Shown piece by piece: positions 13,567 through 22,822 of a DNA stretch of 55,951 bases. The number at the start of each line of letters is the position of its first letter. Position 1 is the first letter of the stretch. The translations under genes and the position numbers were made by a program. The stretch spans positions 1-55,951 of the forward strand of contig JAFRZH010000020.1 in the NCBI GenBank assembly GCA_017442645.1. The letters are read 5' to 3'. The stretch comes from a bacterium (GTDB lineage: Bacteria; Patescibacteria; JAEDAM01; Absconditabacterales; Absconditicoccaceae). Under the pieces are notes generated by a model. That model ran no database searches. It had not been told where the DNA came from and saw nothing but the letters and a program-made list of their open reading frames with translations.

Positions 13567-14280
13567 ATGGCATTTCTCGAACAACAAAAGATTCAAGCTA
13601 AAGCTAAAACTGATGTAAATTTCAACACAGAAAAGATGTTGCCAATTTCTGAAATTAAAGAAGGAATTTTAATTTTAAAAGATGGTGGATTAAGATCTAT
13701 TATCAAGGTTGAAGGATTAAATTTGGATTTAAAGAATTTTGATGAAATTCAAGTTATCTTGGAACAATATAAAAGATTTCTTAACTCTCTCACTTTTCCC
13801 ATTCAGATTTTAATCCGTAACACGTATCTTGATCTTACTAACTATTTGGATTATATGAGGAATAATATAGAGAAGATTACTAGTGTTTCATTAAAAAATC
13901 AAGGGAAAGATTATTTAGAATTTTTGGAAAAGATAGATTCCAATCAAGGACTCATTTATGTGAAGGAGTTTTATATTGTTATTCCTTTTTATGGAGAACA
14001 ATCAAAAGAAACAGATCAAATTAAAAAATCTTGGATTGAAAAATTTACCAATTTTTTAAATACTCATGACACTATAGAAGAAATTGTTGAGAGATATAGG
14101 ATATTTCTGAAAAACAAAAAAGAACTAAAAACCAGGACAGCAGTCTTAATTGATGGACTTAATTCTTTAAAAATGCAAGCTGAAGAACTTAATAGTGCAG
14201 AAGTTGTTTCTTTACTTTTCCGTATGTATAACCCTCTTCTCGATTCTTCTCAAGCCAGTTATGCGGGAGATGAAGAATAA
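13567..14280 (+). CDS. Stand-alone TraC-like / VirB4 N-terminal domain protein
   Basis: 237 residues. The pattern LPISEIKEGILILKDGG, then NLDLKNFDEI, then YKRFLNSLTFPIQILIRN, then KEFYIVIPFYGE is that of the N-terminal TraC-like domain found ahead of VirB4 ATPases. The protein ends where that domain normally ends (LLFRMYNPLLDSS) and a TAA stop follows. No VirB4 ATPase domain is encoded next to it. It has no UGA codon in its 237 residues, unlike its neighbours. It would sit at the inner membrane as a scaffold if the type IV secretion analogy holds. Confidence 0.75.
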   Translation: MAFLEQQKIQAKAKTDVNFNTEKMLPISEIKEGILILKDGGLRSIIKVEGLNLDLKNFDEIQVILEQYKRFLNSLTFPIQILIRNTYLDLTNYLDYMRNNIEKITSVSLKNQGKDYLEFLEKIDSNQGLIYVKEFYIVIPFYGEQSKETDQIKKSWIEKFTNFLNTHDTIEEIVERYRIFLKNKKELKTRTAVLIDGLNSLKMQAEELNSAEVVSLLFRMYNPLLDSSQASYAGDEE

Positions 14281-14308
14281 TAAGTTGAATCCCCAAGTCT
14301 TCATTGAC

Positions 14309-14340
14309 AAAAAAACGACTTCCCGAATAAGAAAGCCGTT
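14309..14340 (-). terminator. GC-rich hairpin terminator of the 100-residue membrane gene
   Basis: On the minus strand AACGGCTT and AAGTCGTT pair across an 11-base loop, followed by a run of seven T. It follows the TAG stop at 14352 directly. Confidence 0.75.
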
Positions 14341-14351
14341 AATTTGTGTAG

Positions 14352-14654
14352 CTAGTTGAGTTCCTCAAGAATTTCCCTTTCTCGGGATAATTGCTGTTCA
14401 ATATCCTCAATATTAATAAGGATATTGGATACGCCAATTATTCCTATAGAACCATAGAAGATCCCTGCGAAGATTGTATTCTTAATATCGAAAAACATTA
14501 AGACAATCATCGCTATAGCATCGAGGAAGAAAAGAGGGTAAATGAATTTACGTATTATTTTCATAATTTTTCTTCCTCGCTTGAGTTTCTTTTCAAGTGA
14601 GTCAATCCTTTTCGTAACTTCGTCCTTGCTACAGAAGTCATCTAAAGTCTTCAT
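14352..14654 (-). CDS. Small membrane protein without UGA-Gly codons (cassette 1)
   Basis: 100 residues: a basic helical N-terminus (EKKLKRGRKIMKIIRK), two membrane segments at about 38-58 and 60-78, and an acidic coiled tail (EDIEQQLSREREILEEL). No family was recognised. All five glycines use GGN, none UGA. It is monocistronic, with its own promoter-like element 95 bases upstream and its own GC-rich terminator. It shares this layout with 15564-15950, 26769-27224 and 52791-52997. Confidence 0.7.
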   Translation of the reverse strand: MKTLDDFCSKDEVTKRIDSLEKKLKRGRKIMKIIRKFIYPLFFLDAIAMIVLMFFDIKNTIFAGIFYGSIGIIGVSNILINIEDIEQQLSREREILEELN

Positions 14655-14747
14655 ACCTTAAACTTTTGATGGGTTGCAAAAGAGAAATATTCTCTCCTGC
14701 GGCTTCTTGGATTTTTGATACGATCTCCAACCTTCGAAACTAAAAAC

Positions 14748-14769
14748 ATCATATATATATTAAAGTCAA
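14748..14769 (-). promoter_or_regulatory. TA-repeat promoter-like element, cassette 1
   Basis: On the minus strand TTGACT (14764-14769) is followed by TTAATATATA and TATGAT (14748-14753). The 10-base gap is too short for a normal -35/-10 pair, but the same element with longer TA tracts occurs at 16038-16063 (14 bases) and 52704-52731 (16 bases). Confidence 0.4.
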
Positions 14770-14865
14770 GATATTTTTAAATTTTGAAATTATTATTCAA
14801 GGAAGTTTTTTAAAAAAGAAAATACTTAAAACCTGATAAAACTCAGATAAAAAAAGATTTGTATT

Positions 14866-14894
14866 TTGATACAAAATTTATATAATATTAATAT
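14866..14894 (+). promoter_or_regulatory. Promoter/operator of the second toxin-antitoxin pair
   Basis: TTGATA (14866-14871) and TAATAT (14889-14894) are 17 bases apart. The -35 lies in a small dyad, TGTATTTTGATACA. The third pair has nearly the same sequence at 26051-26080, which points to a duplicated, probably autoregulated promoter. Confidence 0.6.
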
Positions 14895-14929
14895 AATATT
14901 TGTATTTAATTGTGTGAAATAGATAAATA

Positions 14930-15193
14930 ATGAAGACGATTTGTTTTGATTCACAAAAAAGAGATAAACTTATAGAAGAAAGATGAATCGATCTTTATCT
15001 AGTTGCTTGTATGATACAAGAAGGAAAAATTTTAGACGATGTCCCTCATCCAACTAGGGATAATCAAAGAATCTTTATTATAGTTTATGATTGATATCCT
15101 TGTAAAATTCCTTATGTTGAAAATGAAACTGAGATATTTCTCAAAACAGCTTTTCAAGATAGAACATTAAAAAATTTTTATTCTTTACCATAA
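14930..15193 (+). CDS. BrnT-like toxin of the second pair
   Basis: 87 residues with UGA-Gly at ERGIDL and YDGYP. It shares EERGIDL, the central basic strands and PYVENETEIFLKTAFQDR with the toxins at 4992-5252 and 26100-26375. The antitoxin gene follows after only 4 bases. By family it is probably a small ribonuclease that slows translation when released. The residue pattern is seen; the activity is inferred. Confidence 0.75.
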
Positions 15194-15197
15194 AAAA

Positions 15198-15461
15198 ATG
15201 ACATCATTAACCAAAGAAGAACAAGAATTACAAAATGTAGTTACTGCAGAATATATCGAGAAACATCGTTTATCTTCTTCTGCATTAGAAAAAAGGAAAA
15301 AAGAATTACAAACCTATCAAATTCAGAAAGCAGAAAAGAAATCCGTAAATATTAGACTCCTTGCAAGTGATATTGCAAAAATTAAAGCAAAATCTGAAGC
15401 AATTTGAATCCCATATCAAACTTTGATGACGATCAAAATGCACGAATTTGCGAATGCTTAA
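15198..15461 (+). CDS. CopG-type antitoxin of the second pair
   Basis: 87 residues. The C-terminal block VNIRLLASDIAKIKAKSEAI then GIPYQTLMTIKMHEFAN is a ribbon-helix-helix domain, nearly identical to the antitoxin at 26380-26655. The N-terminal half is acidic and differs between the two. The G before IPYQ is encoded by TGA at 15405. It ends in TAA. Confidence 0.8.
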
Positions 15462-15508
15462 AGTGAAAGAAGTTTCGATAATTATTGCGATATTCCCCTC
15501 ATTATAAG

Positions 15509-15541
15509 AAAAACACCGAAAGGAATATACCTCCGGTGTTT
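15509..15541 (-). terminator. Hairpin terminator of the 128-residue gene
   Basis: On the minus strand AACACCG and CGGTGTT pair and are followed by TTTTTCTTAT. It lies 23 bases past the TAA stop at 15564. Confidence 0.75.
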
Positions 15542-15563
15542 AGTTAGTCATGGTGTGTGAACC

Positions 15564-15950
15564 TTACTTGAATGATCCCTTCTTCCAATTTATCGACCAA
15601 CAGGTCATCATGGGAATGAGTTCACGGATTCTTTCAATGTTCTTCACTTTGCGAAGAAGAGAATCCTCGAACTCGTTGTAGCGGAAATAAATTCCACTGG
15701 GAAGATTCTGAAGGAGAAGATCAAAGAGCGATTCTTCAGCCTCCTCGAAGATGCTCTCTTCAATGTTTTCCTTGCAATCGCTATCGCCGAATAAATTACG
15801 GACTTTGCGTTTTCTTGCAAGGTCGATGAAGTTTGTGGCTACGGCCGCTGCAGTTGCGACAATTACTAATGGGGTAGCGCCACGGTAGTTGTTTTTGAGA
15901 TCGAACTGTGCGATAAGCTCTTGACCTCTTTCGGGTGTGAGTTGTATCAT
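15564..15950 (-). CDS. Small protein without UGA-Gly codons (cassette 2)
   Basis: 128 residues with no recognised family. There is a hydrophobic alanine/valine-rich helix at about 24-41 (ATPLVIVATAAAVATNFI), then a basic stretch (ARKRKVR) and an acidic helical tail. It uses GGC and GGT for glycine and GCG/GCC for alanine, which is unlike the AT-rich codon use around it. It has its own terminator and a promoter-like element with a 20-base palindrome in the leader. It may be of foreign origin. Confidence 0.65.
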   Translation of the reverse strand: MIQLTPERGQELIAQFDLKNNYRGATPLVIVATAAAVATNFIDLARKRKVRNLFGDSDCKENIEESIFEEAEESLFDLLLQNLPSGIYFRYNEFEDSLLRKVKNIERIRELIPMMTCWSINWKKGSFK

Positions 15951-15999
15951 TTCTTCACTGTTTTATGGGTTATTGTTTTTCTTTTTTCCAAGTAGTATG

Positions 16000-16019
16000 G
16001 TATGAACAAGTGTTCATAC
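16000..16019. promoter_or_regulatory. Perfect 9-base-arm palindrome in the leader of cassette 2
   Basis: GTATGAACA and TGTTCATAC flank two bases. It lies between the promoter-like element (16038-16063) and the start codon at 15950, the right place for an operator or a leader hairpin. Confidence 0.5.
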
Positions 16020-16037
16020 TTTTTCTTGGTTACAAAC

Positions 16038-16063
16038 ATCATATATATATATCTTAAAGTCAA
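16038..16063 (-). promoter_or_regulatory. TA-repeat promoter-like element, cassette 2
   Basis: On the minus strand TTGACT (16058-16063) and TATGAT (16038-16043) are 14 bases apart, with a TA tract in the spacer. It matches the elements at 14748-14769 and 52704-52731. Confidence 0.45.
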
Positions 16064-16194
16064 GAGAATTTTATTTTTTTAAATCAGATATAAAACCTTT
16101 TTTGTCAATCAGATTTCTCCTCTTTTTTTTGAAATTTTCAAAAATTCGATTATACTTAAGAGATGGAAATTTTTATTTTACACAAAAACAAAAA

Positions 16195-18390
16195 ATGCTA
16201 AATGTAAGACAGTTTGTATATGAAAATATCACTCCTTATGAAGGAGATGCTTCTTTTCTTTGTGGACCTACAGAGAAAACGAAAAAACTCATGGAAAAAG
16301 TGAATGCTTTACTCAAAGAAGAAAGAGATCACGAGGGATTAAGAGCGGCGGATCCGGATACGATTTCGACGATTACTTCGCATGAAGCGGGATATATCGA
16401 TAAAGATTTGGAAATGATTGTCGGACTCCAGACGGACGAACCGCTCAAAAGAGCGATTAAACCGTTTTGAGGAGTGAGAGTCGTGGAAAAAGCACTCAAT
16501 GAAAGAGGAATTGAACTTTCTCCCAAAGTGAAAGAGATTTTCAAATATGCGAAAAATCATAATGATGCCGTTTTTTCTGCGTATGATCCAGAAATTAGAC
16601 TTTATAGGTCAAAACATCTTTTAACGGGGCTTCCTGACAATTATGCCAGGGGAAGAATCATCGGAGATTACAGAAGACTTGCACTGTATGGAACGGAGAA
16701 ATTAATCGAGGAGAAAAGGAAAAATTTTCTTGAAATCAATGGAGATATGAGTGATGAAAAAGTCAGACTCAGAGAGGAGATTGCGATGCAAATTCAAGCA
16801 TTAAATGATATCGCGGTAATGGCTCAGAAATACGGTTTTGATGTAACGAGACCAGCAGAAACAGCTCAAGAAGCAATTCAATGGGTATATTTTGCGTATC
16901 TTGCAGGAGTGAAAGAGCAGGACGGAGCTGCAATGTCGCTCGGAAATGTTTCTTCTTTTTTGGATATTTATTTAGAAAAAGATTTAAAAGCCTGACTTAT
17001 TACCGAGGAACAAGCTCAAGAAATGATTGACCACTTCGTGATGAAGCTTAGACTTGTCAGACATCTCAGAGCGAAAGCGTATGATGAGATTTTTGGAGGA
17101 GATCCAACTTGGGTAACGGAGTCTATCGGTGGAGTCTTCAATGATGGGAAAAGCAAGGTAACCAAGACTTCATTCAGATTTTTGCAAACTCTTTATAATC
17201 TTTGAGCATCTCCAGAGCCAAATTTAACCGTGCTTCGATCTGACGCGTTACCTCAAGGTTTCAAGGATTTCTGTGCGAAAGTTTCGATCGATACGTCTTC
17301 CATTCAATATGAAAATGATACCTTGATGAGAACCTGCAGAAAAACGGACGATTACGGAATCGCTTGTTGTGTCTCTTTTCAAGAAATCGGAAAGAAAATC
17401 CAACATTTTGGAGCAAGATGTAATTTAGCGAAAACGCTCCTCGTTGCGATTAATGGAGGAAAAGAAGAAATAGACGGACTGCAAGCAATGGATGCCTCAC
17501 TTTTCGAGAATCCAGAGAACGACGACGGAACTTTGAATTATGAGAAAGTTGTTTCAAACTTCAAAAAAGCCATGGAGAATATGGCAAGAGTCTATGCGAA
17601 AGCGATGTATATTATTCATTATATGCATGATAAATATTATTATGAGAAAGCGCAAATGGCATTCATCGATTCTGATTATAAAGTCGATATTGCTTATGGA
17701 ATCGCAGGAATTTCCATCGCGCTTGACTCGTTATCTGCAATTAAATATGCAAAAGTGAAACCTATCAGAGATGAAAGAGGCATCACAACCGATTTTGAAA
17801 TCGAAGGAGAATTCCCAACGTATGGAAATGATGATGATAGAGTAGATAGCATGGGAAAAGAGATTCAACAATTCTTCCTTGCAGAACTCCAAAAACATAA
17901 AGCCTATAAAAACGCGACTCCAACGATTTCACTCCTCACGATCACTTCCAATGTGATGTATGGAGCCAATACTTGAGCTACTCCAGACGGAAGAAAAAAA
18001 GGAGAACCTTTCGCTCCAGGAGCTAACCCTATGCATGGAAGAGATCATTCAGGAGCCATCGCTTCTCTCAATTCCGTAGCAAAACTCGATTATCAATATT
18101 GCCAAGATGGAATCTCCAATACGTTCACGATTATTCCCCATTCTCTTGGAGCAACAGAAGAAGAACAGATAGAAAATCTGACTTCTCTCCTCGATGGATA
18201 TTTCAAAAAAGGTGCCCATCATCTCAATGTCAATGTTCTCAATAGAGAAATTTTGCTTGATGCGTATGATCATCCAGAGAAATATCCGCAACTTACGATT
18301 AGAGTATCTGGATATGCAGTAAATTTTGTTCGCCTTTCTAAAGCACATCAATTAGAAGTGATTCAGAGGACGTTTCATGAAAAAATGTAG
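16195..18390 (+). CDS. pflB: Pyruvate formate-lyase
   Basis: 731 residues. It starts [20 protein letters not shown] and carries [20 protein letters not shown] and [19 protein letters not shown], all typical of PflB. The active-site cysteine pair is C391-C392 in GIACCVS, and the radical glycine is G706 in RVSGYAV near the C-terminus. It converts pyruvate and CoA to formate and acetyl-CoA in anaerobic fermentation, and needs an activating enzyme that is not in this window. Four UGA codons occur (16468, 16993, 17203, 17974), but the radical glycine is GGA. It is monocistronic. Confidence 0.97.
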
Positions 18391-18406
18391 GAGAATTGTT
18401 ATTATA

Positions 18407-18434
18407 GGGACGACGGTGGTTCGTCCTTTTTTTT
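18407..18434 (+). terminator. GGGACGA...TCGTCC-type terminator of pflB
   Basis: GGGACGA (18407-18413) pairs with TCGTCC (18421-18426) and a run of eight T follows, 17 bases past the pflB stop. Confidence 0.8.
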
Positions 18435-18439
18435 ATGAA

Positions 18440-18725
18440 TTGTTTTGCTCCTTTGTAAAGGAGCTGTCACGAAGTGACTGAGGATTTTTCAAAAAATCTC
18501 CCACCGTAAGCGGTCCCTCCTCTTTCAAAAGAGGGACAAAGATGTCAAAAATCCCCTCGGCTACGCCGTATCCCCTTTGCAAAGGGGAAAATATTTGATA
18601 TCTTTTAAGATGTTTCGCTACCGCTCAACATGACGCAACTCTAAAAGATAAAAGTTGAAATAACCTCACCCCTACCCCTCTCCTTAGCAAGGAGAGGGAA
18701 ATCACGAAGTGATGGGAGAGGTTAA
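18440..18725. repeat. Mosaic multi-hairpin repeat, copy A, plus second module
   Basis: Six short palindromes come in a row: CTCCTTTGTAAAGGAG, TCACGAAGTGA, ACCGTAAGCGGT, a CCCTCTTT/AAAGAGGG hairpin, CGGCTACGCCG and CCCCTTTGCAAAGGGG. A GATGTTTCGCTACCGCTCAA block ends it. The same order recurs at 24985-25190 and 25700-25925. A second module (CTCTCCTTAGCAAGGAGAG then ATCACGAAGTGAT) follows at 18655-18725 and recurs at about 19050-19120 and, inverted, at 53089-53150. No gene is seen. Confidence 0.8.
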
Positions 18726-18800
18726 GAGATAATAGGGACGACTTGTTGCGTCCTTTTTTGTGTTTTTTTTAATGGAAATTTATTTGATTTTTATAGAGAT

Positions 18801-18968
18801 ATTGATAAAAAGGAATTGCCAAATTAAATCGCAAATCTGGAGAAAATATCTTTAGGTAATGTTTTTATAAAGACGGTTGGTAATTCAGTCTTTATTAAGC
18901 ATTATCTAATGATTTGCATAAAAAGATTTAGTTTGGCGACTAAGGATTATCAGTCGTCTTTTTTATTT
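18801..18968 (+). ncRNA. Candidate structured RNA with own terminator
   Basis: Nested pairings are visible: GCAAATC (18831-18837) with GATTTGC (18911-18917), TAGGTAATG (18853-18861) with CATTATCTA (18900-18908, one G-U), and ATAAAGAC (18867-18874) with GTCTTTAT (18888-18895), leaving a 13-base apical loop GGTTGGTAATTCA. A terminator hairpin GGCGACT/AGTCGTC (18935-18958) with six T follows. There is no open frame. It matches no RNA class I know (not SRP RNA, 6S or tmRNA by motif). Confidence 0.55.
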
Positions 18969-18969
18969 A

Positions 18970-19155
18970 TTGGTCATTCTGAGCAATAGCGAAGAATCTT
19001 AAGATGTTTCGCTACTGCTCAACATGACGCAACTCTAAAAGATAAAAGTTGAAATAACCTCACCCCTATCCCTCTCCTTAGTAAGGAGAGGGGAATCATG
19101 AAGTGATGGGAGAGATTAATATACTAGGGACGAAGTGTGATTCGTCCTTTTTTTT
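18970..19155. repeat. Mosaic hairpin repeat with GGGACGA terminator
   Basis: It holds a CATTCTGAGCAATAGCGAAG block, its partner with GATGTTTCGCTACTGCTCAA, and the CTCTCCTTAGTAAGGAGAG module. At 19128-19155 comes another GGGACGA...TTCGTCC hairpin with a T run. No gene is seen. Confidence 0.65.
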
Positions 19156-19293
19156 GTGTAAAAATGTTCTTTCTTTTTCAAAGGGCCTCAACAAATTCGA
19201 TGTTGTTTACAGGTGTTTTTATGATTCGTTTGAATTAATCTTCTTTTTAATTTTCTTTTCTTGATTTTCTTATGGAGATACGTATTTTGTAAT

Positions 19294-19464
19294 TGCTTAC
19301 ATAATCATTAAATGGGAATACCGTTTTTTGAAATTTTGTCGTAGTGTCGATACATTTTTTTAGAAAATAAGAACTCTATTTGTGTTGGATAACTCTAGAA
19401 AGATGGTCGATACAACGATTCTATTTTTTGGTTATGTAAGCACCCACAATTAGGGTGCTTTTTA
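19294..19464 (+). promoter_or_regulatory. Candidate attenuator or riboswitch-like leader of the R-M locus
   Basis: TGCTTACATAA (19294-19304) is the exact complement of TTATGTAAGCA (19432-19442). The 3' arm overlaps a strong terminator hairpin, AAGCACCC (19438-19445) with GGGTGCTT (19453-19460) plus a T run, so the two structures exclude each other. An inner helix GAAT..CGTT (19316-19325) with AACGATTC (19414-19421) adds support. The start codon of the nuclease-methyltransferase gene is at 19479, only 15 bases beyond. This is the layout of a transcription attenuator. The trigger is unknown. Confidence 0.5.
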
Positions 19465-19478
19465 TAATCAGAAAAAAC

Positions 19479-21527
19479 ATGATTAATTTTTTAGATTTAG
19501 TAAAATCAACTTGAAAGTATGATTTATCGGTATTTTCAAAAGAAAGTATTGAAAGAGTTAAAAACTCCATTTTCGAGAAAAATTGAAAATATTTTTTGAC
19601 TTGTATAAAAAGACAAAAAGATATTCAAGTAAAACCTGAAGAAATTATCAGACAATTAATGCTAGATAAACTCATTCACGACTACGAATATCCTATTGAA
19701 TTATTAGATGTAGAATATACTGTAAGTTTTGGTAGAGAAAAAAAATTTGCTGACATCGTAATTTTGAATAAACAAGATAAAACAACAGTTTACTGTGTTT
19801 TGGAAATTAAAAAAGCAAATGCTAAAGGCTGAAAAGATCAATTGAAATCGTATACAAATGCAACATGAGCACCACTTGCTGTTTGGACAAACTGAATGGA
19901 AATAAATTACTACGAGAGATTAAATCCGAATTATTTTGAGCCACTTTCAGATATTCCATCATTTAATGAAACTATCGATGATGTAAAAGATGAGAGATTC
20001 ACATATTTAGAGTTGATGCAAAAAGATAAACTTCAAGAAGAAAGAAAATCTTTAAAATCAGTAATTCAAGACCTTGAAGATGAAGTTTTGGCAAATGCTT
20101 GAGTAGATGTTTTTGAAGAAGTTTTTAAACTCATTTTCATAAAACTTTATGATGAAATGGAAAGTGCAGAAGATAGAGTATTTATTGAAAAAACAGTTGG
20201 TAGAGAAAGGAAACAACACCCAGAATTAACAGATAGAGAATTATTATCAACAATCCCAAATGACTGATTTAGAGCTTTGGAGTTTAGAAGTCGTGGAGAT
20301 GCTTTTCATACAAAAGAAGTAATAAATACTCTTTATAAAAGAGCTAAAAACAAACGACCATGAATATTTGAAGCATGAGAACCCTTGAGAATTACCGATG
20401 AAAATCATCTTCAGATTTGTGTTGCTTCTTTGCAAAATGTAAAATTATTCAATTCAAATCTGCAAGTTATTGATGAAGCCTTTGAATATCTTGTAAATAA
20501 ATCTGCTAAATGAGAAAAATGACAATTTTTCACACCAAGAAATGTAATTGATATGTGTGCCTATATGATAAATCCACAGCCACATGAATATATGATAGAT
20601 ACAGCTTGTGGAAGCTGTGGATTCACAGTTCATACATTATTTAATGTATGGAACAAATTAGTAAATCAATGAAAAGCAAATTTTCATAACTTCTCGAATC
20701 AGGCTCTAACTTCTGAACAAAAAGAATTTGTAGACCATGTTTTCTGAATAGACTTTGATGAAAAATCTGTAAGAGTTGCGAGAACTTTAAATATGATTGC
20801 ATGAGACTGAAAAACAAATGTATTACATTTAAATACACTTGATTATACAAGGCGAGAAGAAAAATTAAAAGATCAATCACGATTCCAGAATTACGGAGAA
20901 TGATATTACAGACTTATGAAACATTGTAAAAATCCAAAAGAGCCAAAAGAGTTTGATTTTGATATTATTATGGAAAATACTCCTTTCGCATGAGATATTA
21001 AAGATAGTAGGTTATTAGCTGAATATGCAGTATCTTTTGATGATAAAGCTAAAAAAGCAAATGCAGTTTCTCGTGATGTATTATTTGTGGAGAGAAACTT
21101 AGATTTCCTAAAACCAGGATGAAGAATGGCTATTGTATTACCACAATGAAGATTTAATAATAGTAGTGATGAAAGAATCAGAAAATATATCATGGAAAGA
21201 GCAAGATTAATCGCAGTTGTTGGATTAGATAATAATACCTTTAAACCTCATACATGAACAAAGACAAGTGTATTATTCGTTCAAAAACGAGATGAAAATC
21301 CTGATTCTCCAACTTATAATCCAAAATTAGATGATTACGAAATCTTTATGGCTGTTAGTGAATGTACAGGAAAAGATAATTCATGAGAGGAAATTTACGA
21401 AAAATACGATAATGGAGAAAGAAAATTAGATGAACATGGACATTTGATACAACACCATGACCTTGAAGAAATCGCAAAAGCTTTTGAAAAACGAGCTAAA
21501 GAACAAAAATTAAGCTTTTGGAAATAA
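19479..21527 (+). CDS. Fused HsdR-N-type nuclease and N6-adenine DNA methyltransferase
   Basis: 682 residues, dense in UGA-Gly. The N-terminal 150 residues look like the HSDR_N fold with a PD-(D/E)XK core: FADIVI (D92), then VLEIKKA (E109, K111). From about 340 comes a type I-like methyltransferase: GQFFTPRNVIDM, motif I DTACGSCGF (about 372-380), and motif IV ENTPFAG (about 497-503). Motif IV is normally NPPF; here it is NTPF, one base away from proline. With a separate specificity subunit downstream and no HsdR translocase, the layout is closest to BcgI-like type IIB enzymes. It would cut or methylate DNA at the site set by the S subunit. Confidence 0.8.
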
Positions 21528-21556
21528 GTGATTTATAAATTATATTATAAAGTAAA

Positions 21557-22129
21557 ATGGATAATAATCTTATTAAAGCTTTAAAAAAACAAATTGAAAG
21601 AGTAAATTTACTATTAAAAAATCCAAAAATAGAGTCACGAAAATCATGGAAAGCAACAAATATTACATTACTTGATAGTTTATTTGGTAAAAATAATGAA
21701 TATTCTCGTGCATTCCAAGGCATGAGCTATGGATTTATATTTTCTGAATTATGAATACCAATGGGAACCGACTTCCAATATTATAATAAATATATGACAA
21801 CATGAAAAGCAATATTATTAAGTGCTGTAGATATATGTGAAAGTGCATGAGATGCTGTTATAACTTGAAAAAAATCAAAATCATCAACAAAAAAATCTCA
21901 AACAATTAATGTGAATAATAACAATATCATTACTCAAACTCAGACAACTAATATTAATATAGATAATATTCTGAAAAGTGAATTGAAATGAAAAGATTAT
22001 GAAGAACTAAAAAAGATATTACAAGGGGAAAACGAAAAAACAAAATGAAAAAAGCTTTTGAAATTTCTAACAGATTTATGATTAGAAGCTTTAACAAAAA
22101 TTTTGAAAGAAATTATATTATGAAATTAA
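21557..22129 (+). CDS. Unknown protein inside the R-M locus
   Basis: 190 residues with many UGA-Gly codons and no recognised family. The N-terminal half is helical, the middle is a Ser/Thr/Asn/Gln-rich linker (VNNNNIITQTQTTNINIDN), and the C-terminus is a Lys/Leu helix. It starts 29 bases after the methyltransferase gene and precedes the DUF4145-like gene by 28 bases, so it is probably cotranscribed with the R-M genes and could be an accessory defence or control factor. That role is a guess from context. Confidence 0.7.
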
Positions 22130-22157
22130 ATTTTTATTTTAATTACCATTTATTAAG

Positions 22158-22802
22158 ATGGCTAACGAAAATTATATATCTCCACAATTTGATTTAGATT
22201 GATTTAATTGTCCTCATTGTTGAGCATATTCTCATAATAATCGGTATCATGCCTGATACCGAGATGAGGACATGGAACGATTGAATTTAAAAGTATCAAT
22301 ATGTGCAAAATGCGAAAATTATGCTATATGGAATAAAGATAGCAAAATAATGATACGGCCTAACGTATCACCAGCACCATTACCTAATGAAGATATGCCA
22401 AGTGATGTTAAAGAAATTTATGAAGAGGCAAGACAAGTCTCAGCATTTTCTCCGAGAGCTGCAGCAGCTTTACTAAGAGTTAGTCTAGAAAAATTAACCG
22501 CAAATTTATGAGAAACTGAATGAAATTTAAATACAAGAATTTGAAATTTAAATAAAAAATGACTTCCAGAAAAAGTTATTCAAAGCTTAGATATCCTTAG
22601 AATTACAGCAAATGAATGATGATCTCATGCATGAGAAATTGATTTAACATGAGCTGATAATCAAGAAATAGTAAATGGTTTATTCTTTCTTGTAAATTTT
22701 ATCGTTGAAAAAGTGATTAGTGATAATAAAAAAATAGATGAAATGTATGCAAATTTACCCGAAGATAAAATTAAATGAATAAAAAATAGAGATTCACATT
22801 AA
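22158..22802 (+). CDS. Zinc-ribbon plus DUF4145-like protein in the R-M locus
   Basis: 214 residues. The first 50 contain two CxxC knuckles (CPHCG and CAKCEN), a likely zinc ribbon. The block MPSDVKEIYEEARQVSAFSP followed by RAAAALLRVSLEKL is the DUF4145 signature, and the later GGSHAGEIDLTG fits the same family. DUF4145 proteins often sit in restriction-modification loci and may be accessory or regulatory. It lies between the methyltransferase and specificity genes. Confidence 0.75.
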
Positions 22803-22822
22803 TTTATATAAATGAATAATAA

